Shown here piece by piece: positions 9,743 to 14,613 of a stretch of DNA of 14,613 nucleotides. Position 1 is the first letter of the stretch; every line of letters begins with the position of its first letter. The notes beneath the pieces were generated by a model. The model worked only from the letters and a program-made list of their open reading frames with translations, was not told the DNA's origin and did no database searches. The DNA comes from Kocuria sp. (GTDB lineage Bacteria; Actinomycetota; Actinomycetes; Actinomycetales; Micrococcaceae): NCBI GenBank assembly GCA_030453435.1, contig JAKDKI010000020.1, forward strand, positions 1-14,613, read 5' to 3'. The position numbers and the translations under genes are program-made.

Positions 9743-11023
9743 TCAGACTCCCAGTTCGAGGCCCACGCGATCCACAATAAAATCCGCCACTTCGGCCTTC
9801 GTTCCGGCAGAGTGCGCGTCTTCGGTTCCGCGCGCGGACAACACGGTGACTTCCGTGGTGTCCTGGCCGAACACCTTGGACGCGCCCACTTCATTGACGA
9901 CCAGCAAGTCGCAGCCCTTGCGCTGCAGTTTGGCTCGTCCGAAATCCAACACGGAGTGCTCACCGTCCCCGGTCTCCGCGGCGAATCCCACGATCAGCTG
10001 CCGACGGCCACTGTGATCACGGTCGTCCACGAGAGCACGCAGGATATCCGGATTCCGGGTCAGTTCGATGACCGGGTCCGTACCGTCCTCGGACTTCTTC
10101 ATCTTGTGCTCGCCGACCGACACCGGCCGGTAGTCCGCCACGGCCGCGGCCATAATCACCACGTCCGCGTCCTCGGCCGCAGCTCGGGTCGCGTCCTGAA
10201 GTTCCAGGGCAGAGGAAATCTCCGAGATCTCGACGCCGTTCGGTAGCTCCGTTTCGACGTGCCCGACGATCAGGTGCACTGCGGCCCCGGCATCGCGAGC
10301 GGCCTCGGCCAGGGCGATGCCCTGCTTGCCGGAGGAACGGTTGCCCAGGAACCGCACGGGGTCCAACGCCTCGCGGGTTCCTCCCGCGGTGATCAGTACA
10401 CGACACCCGGCCAACGGGCCCGACGACGACGCCGCCGCGGAACCTCGCGCGTGCACGGCCAGCGCGGCGTCGTAAATCTTCTGGGGCTCGGGGAGCCGGC
10501 CGGGGCCGCTGTCCTTGCCCGTGAGTCGCCCGGAATCGGGATCGATCACCGTGTGGCCGTGCTCTCGCAAGAGCGCCACATTGCGTTGGGTGGCGGGGTT
10601 GAGCCACATCTCGGTGTGCATGGCGGGTGCCAGGACCACAGGCGCGCGTGAGGCAAGCACCGTGGTGGTCAACAGGTCATCCGCCAGACCGTGTGCGATC
10701 TTGGCCATGAGGTCGGCGGTGGCCGGGGCGATGACCACCAGATCCGCCTGCTGGCCCTGCCAGACGTGATTGACGGTATCCACGCGATCGAACACGGACG
10801 TGGACACCGGCTCGCCCGTGAGCGCTTCCCAGGTGGGCGCTCCCACGAACTCCAGGGCTGCCGCGGTGGGCATGGGAACCACATGGTGGCCCGCCTCGGT
10901 GAACAAGCGTGTCAGCAGGGCTGCCTTATATGCGGCAATACCTCCGCCCACGCCCAGCACCACGCGCAACGGCGCGGTCGATGGGGAGTGAATGGGGGTA
11001 TCCGAAGACTGCGGAAGGGTCAC
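9743..11023 (-). CDS. coaBC: Bifunctional phosphopantothenoylcysteine decarboxylase / phosphopantothenate-cysteine ligase
   Basis: 426-residue CoaBC (Dfp) that carries out two successive steps of coenzyme A synthesis: CTP-dependent joining of cysteine to phosphopantothenate, then FMN-dependent decarboxylation. The N-terminal CoaC domain (about 17-190) has [10 protein letters not shown] (24-33), His86 in VNHVWQ matching the catalytic histidine, [12 protein letters not shown], and PAMHTEMW (133-140). The CoaB domain (about 205-426) has [18 protein letters not shown], the switch region [19 protein letters not shown] (307-311) and the dimer segment LLVVNEVG. The substrate flap [12 protein letters not shown] (169-180) lacks the cysteine found in E. 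coli Dfp. The start is GTG 11023, overlapping the rpoZ stop as GTGA, so translation is probably coupled. An Ala/Ser linker (about 190-203) joins the two domains. Confidence 0.96.
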   Translation of the reverse strand: MTLPQSSDTPIHSPSTAPLRVVLGVGGGIAAYKAALLTRLFTEAGHHVVPMPTAAALEFVGAPTWEALTGEPVSTSVFDRVDTVNHVWQGQQADLVVIAPATADLMAKIAHGLADDLLTTTVLASRAPVVLAPAMHTEMWLNPATQRNVALLREHGHTVIDPDSGRLTGKDSGPGRLPEPQKIYDAALAVHARGSAAASSSGPLAGCRVLITAGGTREALDPVRFLGNRSSGKQGIALAEAARDAGAAVHLIVGHVETELPNGVEISEISSALELQDATRAAAEDADVVIMAAAVADYRPVSVGEHKMKKSEDGTDPVIELTRNPDILRALVDDRDHSGRRQLIVGFAAETGDGEHSVLDFGRAKLQRKGCDLLVVNEVGASKVFGQDTTEVTVLSARGTEDAHSAGTKAEVADFIVDRVGLELGV

Positions 11024-11463
11024 TTCTCGGTGGGTTCCTCGGTCTCAGCGGTTTCCTTGGCCTCGGAGGCCTCTTCCGCCGGCACCTCGGCGCTGTCGGA
11101 GAACATGGGCGCGGAAGCCTCGTCAGTACCCTGCGCGAAGAAGTCACCACCGAACACGTCAGCGGAGGCTGCTTCCTCGGTGACGAGCCGGCCATTGGCG
11201 GAGAACCCGGCGTGGTCGACCTCGGTGGCCTCGATCAGGTCCTCGTCGATCTCGCGGAACGCGATGGACAGCGGCTTCTCGTTGAGCTGGGTGTCCACGA
11301 GCGGGCCGACGTACTCGAACAGGCCCTCGTGCAACTGCGAGTAGTACGCGTTGATCTGACGGGCACGGCGAGCACCGAAGATGACCAGCCCGTACTTGGA
11401 ATCGGTCTTGCCGAGCAACCGGTCGATGGGCGGGTTAACGATGCCTTCGTAATCTGTGCTCAC
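11020..11463 (-). CDS. rpoZ: DNA-directed RNA polymerase omega subunit
   Basis: 147-residue omega subunit that helps assembly and stability of RNA polymerase by binding beta-prime. The core is at residues 8-80: [19 protein letters not shown] and [15 protein letters not shown], followed by [16 protein letters not shown]. Residues 82-147 form an acidic Glu/Ala/Ser-rich extension. Omega is usually 80-110 residues, so this tail is long, although actinobacterial omegas are often extended. GTG 11463 is preceded by AGGAG (11474-11478) at 10-nt spacing. The gene lies 81 bp downstream of gmk, a spacer in which I see no clear promoter or terminator. Its stop overlaps the coaBC start by 4 bp. Confidence 0.95.
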   Translation of the reverse strand: MSTDYEGIVNPPIDRLLGKTDSKYGLVIFGARRARQINAYYSQLHEGLFEYVGPLVDTQLNEKPLSIAFREIDEDLIEATEVDHAGFSANGRLVTEEAASADVFGGDFFAQGTDEASAPMFSDSAEVPAEEASEAKETAETEEPTEK

Positions 11464-11544
11464 GAGTGAATGACTCCTGTCATGGACTTCTTGGTAATTG
11501 GGTAGGCTCCGGGCTGCGCGGCCTGGATGCGTGGTGGCCGGCGG

Positions 11545-12120
11545 TCAATCCCGCTGCTGGGCGGGCAACCCCATGAGCTCTACAAGTTCTGCGGCGGCGC
11601 GCTCCACGCTGTCATTGATCACCGTGTGATCGAACTCTGGTTGCGCCGCAAGCTCTACTTTAGCTGTTTCCAGCCTTCGCTGCTGCTGCTCCGGAGTTTC
11701 GGTCCCGCGACCGACCAATCGTGCCACCATTTCATCCCAGCTGGGCGGGGCCAAAAACACGAACTGCGCGGTGGGCAAGGTGCGTTTGATTTCACGCGCT
11801 CCCTGCAGGTCGATCTCCAACAACACGCTCCTGCCCTGGGCCAGCGCCGCGTCCACTTTCCGCCGAGGTGTGCCGTAACGGTGCGAATTATGTACCACGG
11901 CCCATTCCAACAAGTCGTTGTTGGCGACCATGGAATCGAACTCGCCGTCCGAGACGAAGAAGTAGTGCACTCCGTCGACTTCACCGGGACGGGCCGCGCG
12001 CGTGGTGGCCGATACCGACAGCCACACCTGCGGGTAGTGATCCCTGATGTAGGTGGAGACGGTGCCCTTTCCGACCGCCGTGGGTCCAGCCAGCACGGTG
12101 ACGGTTGGTTTAGCGGGCAC
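11545..12120 (-). CDS. gmk: Guanylate kinase
   Basis: 191-residue cytosolic guanylate kinase that phosphorylates GMP or dGMP to the diphosphate with ATP. The P-loop is GPTAVGKGT (12-20), a common actinobacterial form of GPSGVGKGT. The GMP-binding region follows with [20 protein letters not shown], then [16 protein letters not shown] and the [10 protein letters not shown] strand. [16 protein letters not shown] forms the lid. The length is normal for the family (about 180-210). The start GTG 12120 has an excellent GGAGGT (12125-12130) with 4-nt spacing. A perfect hairpin ends only 20 nt upstream of the start, so expression may depend on terminator read-through or on a promoter very close by. 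The pairing mihF-gmk is conserved in actinobacteria. Confidence 0.96.
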   Translation of the reverse strand: MPAKPTVTVLAGPTAVGKGTVSTYIRDHYPQVWLSVSATTRAARPGEVDGVHYFFVSDGEFDSMVANNDLLEWAVVHNSHRYGTPRRKVDAALAQGRSVLLEIDLQGAREIKRTLPTAQFVFLAPPSWDEMVARLVGRGTETPEQQQRRLETAKVELAAQPEFDHTVINDSVERAAAELVELMGLPAQQRD

Positions 12121-12140
12121 ATCTACCTCCGGGACAAAGA

Positions 12141-12174
12141 AGTGGCGGAACAGGTAAAAACCTGTTCCGCCACT
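12141..12174 (-). terminator. Perfect 15-bp hairpin between mihF and gmk (intrinsic terminator or attenuator)
   Basis: The arms 12141-12155 and 12160-12174 are exact reverse complements, separated by a 4-nt loop that reads UUUU in the minus-strand RNA. On the minus strand the stem is followed by TCTTTGTCC, a short and broken U tract. This fits a terminator for mihF transcripts better than one acting in the plus direction, where no T run follows. The hairpin starts about 90 nt after the mihF stop and finishes 20 nt before the gmk start. Confidence 0.75.
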
Positions 12175-12263
12175 GTACCAACGGGTCCTCTGATGGGATC
12201 ATTCAGCCGCGATCACAACGATGTGCCACTGCTCACCGAGCACCCGTTCCCCTGGGTCGCGGG

Positions 12264-12578
12264 TCACCGGTCAAGGTAATCGATCAGGGCCCGACGCTGG
12301 TGCTGCCCCAATCCACGCACCCGTCGGGTCCGTGCGATACCGATCTGGTCCATGATGGCCGCCGATCGAACCTTTCCGATTCCGGGGGTGGCTTCGAGCA
12401 GATCCGTGACCTTCAGTCGGCTCACGGCTTCATCGCTGTCGCCGCGCTTCAGAACCTCAGCCACGGTCATGGTGCCATCACGCAGTGCTTTCTTCACCTC
12501 CGCCCGCACTGTTCGCGCGGCAGTCGCCTTCTCACGTGCCCGCGCTCGCTCTTCATCTGTCAAAGGACGTAATGCCAT
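12264..12578 (-). CDS. mihF: Actinobacterial integration host factor (mIHF)
   Basis: 104-residue basic nucleoid-associated protein, unrelated in fold to E. coli IHF, that bends and compacts DNA and is typical of Actinomycetota. The N-terminus MALRPLTDEERARAREK and the long charged helix (about 6-35) lead to a helix-turn-helix-like segment. A helix-hairpin-helix DNA-binding motif, LEATPGIGKVRSAAIM (61-76), precedes a basic C-terminus, RTRRVRGLGQHQRRAL. The frame is open from 12620, but I chose ATG 12578 because it gives the canonical family start and length and is preceded by GAGGAG (12589-12594). The leader holds two small hairpins and a candidate promoter. The gene is separated from pyrF by a strong terminator, so it is probably an independent transcription start that also feeds gmk by read-through. 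Confidence 0.95.
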   Translation of the reverse strand: MALRPLTDEERARAREKATAARTVRAEVKKALRDGTMTVAEVLKRGDSDEAVSRLKVTDLLEATPGIGKVRSAAIMDQIGIARTRRVRGLGQHQRRALIDYLDR

Positions 12579-12604
12579 GTGGATCTCTCTCCTCTGGTTG
12601 CTCT

Positions 12605-12622
12605 GCGTGTGCTCCCACACGC
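12605..12622 (-). other. Hairpin in the mihF 5' leader
   Basis: Inverted repeat with perfect 7-bp arms at 12605-12611 and 12616-12622 and a 4-nt loop (GGAG in the minus-strand RNA). It sits about 27 nt upstream of the mihF start codon, just before the GAGGAG ribosome binding site. It might affect translation or mRNA stability; this is inference. Confidence 0.5.
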
Positions 12623-12628
12623 CTGCAG

Positions 12629-12653
12629 TAGCGGATCTGGGGGGTAGCCGCTA
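12629..12653 (-). other. Second inverted repeat in the mihF 5' leader
   Basis: TAGCGG (12629-12634) and CCGCTA (12648-12653) are exact 6-bp arms with a 13-nt loop. It lies directly upstream of the 7-bp hairpin, so the leader could fold into two tandem stem-loops. The 5' end of the predicted transcript would fall at its outer arm. The stem is short and may be fortuitous. Confidence 0.35.
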
Positions 12654-12658
12654 TCGGA

Positions 12659-12687
12659 AAAGTACCCGACATTAATAAGGGCGTAAA
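12659..12687 (-). promoter_or_regulatory. Candidate mihF promoter
   Basis: On the minus strand TTTACG (forward 12682-12687) is followed 17 bp later by TACTTT (forward 12659-12664). These match four of six positions of TTGACA and the actinobacterial TANNNT -10 pattern with ideal spacing. Transcription would start near 12652, about 75 nt upstream of the mihF start. The -35 lies within the downstream arm of the pyrF terminator palindrome. Predicted by eye only. Confidence 0.35.
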
Positions 12688-12732
12688 CACCATAAATAGC
12701 CCCTGATCAGGGATTTCTATGGTGTTTACGCC
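12680..12732 (-). terminator. Nested palindrome after pyrF, probable intrinsic terminator
   Basis: The 15-nt arms 12680-12694 and 12718-12732 are exact reverse complements. The interior contains a second palindrome, CCCTGATCAGGG (12701-12712), and AAT/ATT segments that can extend the pairing. The structure begins 17 nt after the pyrF stop. In the minus-strand RNA it is followed by a UUAUUAAU stretch, a modest U-rich tail. It most likely ends the carB-pyrF transcript. Confidence 0.75.
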
Positions 12733-12749
12733 GATTTCAGAGAAGCGAT

Positions 12750-13778
12750 TCAGCCGTATAGAGCGGCGCTAAGTTCTTCACCGGAACGTTGCATTGCAGA
12801 ACGCAGTGCGGAAACGTCCGGACCGTACCTCAGCACCCCCCGGGATGAGTTAGCAAGAACATTCCCGCTGACTTGGTCAAACACCCCTGCCACGGCATTG
12901 GCGTCAGCCCCCTGCGCCCCATACCCGGGCGAAAGGATGGGGCCGTTGAAGCCCCGGAGGTTTATCTCCAGTTGTGAGAGGGCATCTGAAACGGTTGCGC
13001 CAATAACCACTCCGCAAGAACCCAGAGTGTTATTTTTCCCCTTTGTAACGATTTGGTCACAATTTTCCTGTGGAGCCCTCTTGGCGCGGTTTTCTGGGAC
13101 GTCAGACACGGTATTTACCGAAGCGACAGCGGTTTTACGAAGGTTTTCATACTGCACAGCATTAAGGATTGTCTTGGCAACAGATTCATGACCACCCACG
13201 TGTTGAACGCTGGCGCCCTCCGGGTTGGAGGTCAATGCGAGCACAAAGGTGCCTCGGCCCGTTTCCTGAGCCAGGTCCAAGGCCGGCCGGAGGGACTCGA
13301 AACCCAAATACGGGCTCAACGTCACCGAGTCCGCTGCAAGCGGGGAATCATCCGAAAGCCACGCCGTGGCGTAGGCGGCCATCGTCGAGCCGATGTCACC
13401 GCGCTTGGCGTCGGCAATGCTTAAAACACCAGCCTCGCGGCTTTCCTTCAAGACACGTTCGAGCACGGCCATACCGGCCGAACCGAACGCTTCATACAGC
13501 GCCACCTGTGGTTTCAGGGTGGCCGCGTGGCCCGCAGCAGCTTCCACCACGGTCAGCGAGAACTTTTCCAAGCCGGCCACCGTATAGGGAAGACCCCACG
13601 CGTCCAGCAGGGCGGGGTGCGGATCGATGCCCACGCACAGCGGACCGTGAGTGAGCATGGCCTCGCGCAATCGCGCACCGAATGGTGCCCGGCGGGCACC
13701 CGACGCTACGGGTACCCCGGGTACGGGTGACGACGCCGCGGCGTCGCCACCCGCGCGGAAGGTGCCCTGCTCAGCCAC
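12750..13778 (-). CDS. pyrF: Orotidine 5'-phosphate decarboxylase (type 2), with unusual internal segment
   Basis: 342-residue OMP decarboxylase that converts OMP to UMP, the last step of pyrimidine synthesis. Motifs are GPLCVGIDPHP (45-55), LKPQVALYE, the catalytic IADAKRGDIGST (121-132, Lys125 and Asp128), SPYLGFESLRP, LALTSNPEGA and, near the end, GPILSPGYGAQG and NSSRGVLRYGP. It belongs to the mycobacterial-type family, normally about 270-290 residues. The excess comes from an N-terminal extension of about 30 residues and an extra segment at about 213-253 between VQYEN and SCGVVIGAT. That segment (13020-13142) lies in an AT-rich tract, about 48 percent GC over 13021-13200, with AAA, AAT and GTA codons unlike the rest of the gene. 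The frame is intact. GTG 13778 overlaps the carB end by 8 bp, and GGGGGA upstream is the ribosome binding site. Confidence 0.94.
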   Translation of the reverse strand: MAEQGTFRAGGDAAASSPVPGVPVASGARRAPFGARLREAMLTHGPLCVGIDPHPALLDAWGLPYTVAGLEKFSLTVVEAAAGHAATLKPQVALYEAFGSAGMAVLERVLKESREAGVLSIADAKRGDIGSTMAAYATAWLSDDSPLAADSVTLSPYLGFESLRPALDLAQETGRGTFVLALTSNPEGASVQHVGGHESVAKTILNAVQYENLRKTAVASVNTVSDVPENRAKRAPQENCDQIVTKGKNNTLGSCGVVIGATVSDALSQLEINLRGFNGPILSPGYGAQGADANAVAGVFDQVSGNVLANSSRGVLRYGPDVSALRSAMQRSGEELSAALYG

Positions 13779-14613
13779 GCGAGTCCCCCGCGAGGACGGC
13801 GTCGCGCAGGTTCTTCTCGTGCACCTGCAGGCTGTTGACGGACCAGGAATACTGCCGCTGGGCCGTGATCGCCTGGAGTGCGGCTCCCAGTTCGGAGACC
13901 GTGGTCATGATGGGAACCCCGATGGACGTGGCCGCAGCACGAATCTGATAACCATCGCTACGGGCCTTCTGGCCCCCGGAGGGCGTGTTGAAGATCAGGT
14001 CGATCTTGCCCTCGGTGATCCAGTCCGCCACGGAATCCTCGCCCTCGGGGGCATCCGTGATCTTGGAGACCACGGTGGACTCGATGCCGTTGCGGCGCAG
14101 CACGTCAGCGGTGCCCCCAGTGGACACGATCTCGAACCCGAGGTTGGAGAACATCTTCACGTAGATGACCGCGGAGCGCTTGTCCTTATTGGCCACCGAC
14201 ACGAACAGGCGACCGGAGGTCGGCAACGGGCCGCCCACGGCAGCCTGCGCCTTGGCGAAGGCCGTATCGAAGTACTTGTCGATACCCATGACCTCACCGG
14301 TCGAACGCATCTCAGGCCCCAGCAGCGAATCGACCACGGAACCCTCGGCAGTGCGGAACCGCGCGAAGGGCAGCACAGCCTCCTTGACGGCTACCGGCGT
14401 GTTCACCGGGAGGTCGGCGCCGTCGTACTTGGACGGCAACACACCCTCGGTCCGCAACTGGGCGATCGAGCGGCCCGTACCCATGAGCGCGGCGGCCTTG
14501 GCCAACTGCACACCCGTGGCCTTGGACACGAACGGTACGGTGCGCGAGGCGCGCGGATTGGCCTCGATCACGTACAGGATGTTCGATGCCAGGGCGAACT
14601 GGATGTTGATCAG
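13771..14613 (-). CDS. carB: Carbamoyl-phosphate synthase large subunit (C-terminal 280 residues)
   Basis: C-terminal end of the synthetase subunit that makes carbamoyl phosphate from glutamine-derived ammonia, bicarbonate and two ATP for pyrimidine and arginine synthesis. The visible part begins in the second ATP-grasp domain, with IEANPRASRTVPFVSKATG at visible residues 16-34. The segment YDGADLPVNTPVAVKEAVLPF and LLGPEMRSTGEVMGID follow. The MGS-like allosteric domain (about 135-265) shows SGRLFVSVANKDK, the phosphate-binding loop STGGTAD (164-170) and LIFNTPSGGQ. The complete protein would be about 1,100 residues, so roughly three quarters lie beyond the right edge. The stop overlaps the pyrF start by 8 bp, which makes coupled translation of the two pyrimidine genes likely. 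No lesion is seen. Confidence 0.97.
   Translation of the reverse strand: MINIQFALASNILYVIEANPRASRTVPFVSKATGVQLAKAAALMGTGRSIAQLRTEGVLPSKYDGADLPVNTPVAVKEAVLPFARFRTAEGSVVDSLLGPEMRSTGEVMGIDKYFDTAFAKAQAAVGGPLPTSGRLFVSVANKDKRSAVIYVKMFSNLGFEIVSTGGTADVLRRNGIESTVVSKITDAPEGEDSVADWITEGKIDLIFNTPSGGQKARSDGYQIRAAATSIGVPIMTTVSELGAALQAITAQRQYSWSVNSLQVHEKNLRDAVLAGDSRG

Noticed and set aside
9743..9790. SAM riboswitch upstream of metK
   Set aside because: metK begins directly after the coaBC stop, so there is no leader that could hold an aptamer and expression platform.
12579..12620. Extended mihF start at 12620
   Set aside because: The extension would translate across the leader hairpin and the GAGGAG ribosome binding site. 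ATG 12578 gives the canonical mIHF N-terminus.
12660..12740. Possible mobile element or CRISPR-like remnant in the AT-rich palindrome
   Set aside because: There is only one inverted repeat pair, no repeated spacers, no target-site duplication that I can see and no transposase. Its position just after pyrF fits a terminator.
13020..13142. Intein or group I/II intron in pyrF
   Set aside because: The segment is far too short, the frame stays open, and no intein splice-junction residues or intron signatures are visible.

Overview
The window looks like core chromosome from a high-GC Gram-positive actinobacterium, most likely Micrococcales/Micrococcaceae (Kocuria, Rothia or Arthrobacter relatives). 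The genus is a guess. Support comes from the gene order carB-pyrF-mihF-gmk-rpoZ-coaBC-metK-priA, which is typical of Actinomycetota, from the actinobacteria-specific nucleoid protein mIHF, from a helicase-dead PriA, and from frequent GTG starts. There are no tRNA or rRNA genes, CRISPR arrays, insertion sequences or prophage genes. No stretch longer than 300 bases lacks a gene.

Left part (1-1924, minus): the N-terminal 641 residues of leucyl-tRNA synthetase, cut by the window edge. A 193-bp divergent intergenic region separates it from a plus-strand cluster (2118-6178). That cluster holds an alpha/beta hydrolase, a family 4 glycosyltransferase overlapping it by 4 bp, an M1-family zinc metallopeptidase 30 bp further on, and an OsmC-like protein after an 84-bp gap. 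The first two are probably translationally coupled. Their substrates cannot be read from sequence.

Right part (6162-14613, minus): a long co-directional block. Read in transcription order it is carB (C-terminal end only), pyrF, a strong palindromic terminator, mihF, a perfect hairpin, gmk, rpoZ, coaBC, metK and priA. The genes serve pyrimidine synthesis (carB, pyrF), nucleoid structure (mihF), GMP phosphorylation (gmk), RNA polymerase assembly (rpoZ), coenzyme A synthesis (coaBC), S-adenosylmethionine synthesis (metK) and replication restart (priA). rpoZ/coaBC and metK/priA overlap by GTGA, coaBC/metK abut exactly, and carB/pyrF overlap by 8 bp, so translational coupling is pervasive. priA and the OsmC gene converge with a 17-bp coding overlap.

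I found no convincing novel biological system. The points most worth checking are: (1) an AT-rich tract in the 3' part of pyrF that encodes an extra segment of about 30-40 residues in the enzyme; (2) a perfect 15-bp hairpin ending only 20 nt before the gmk start codon; (3) a nested palindrome between pyrF and mihF whose second arm overlaps a candidate mihF promoter; (4) an acidic low-complexity linker of about 70 residues inside a PriA without helicase motifs.
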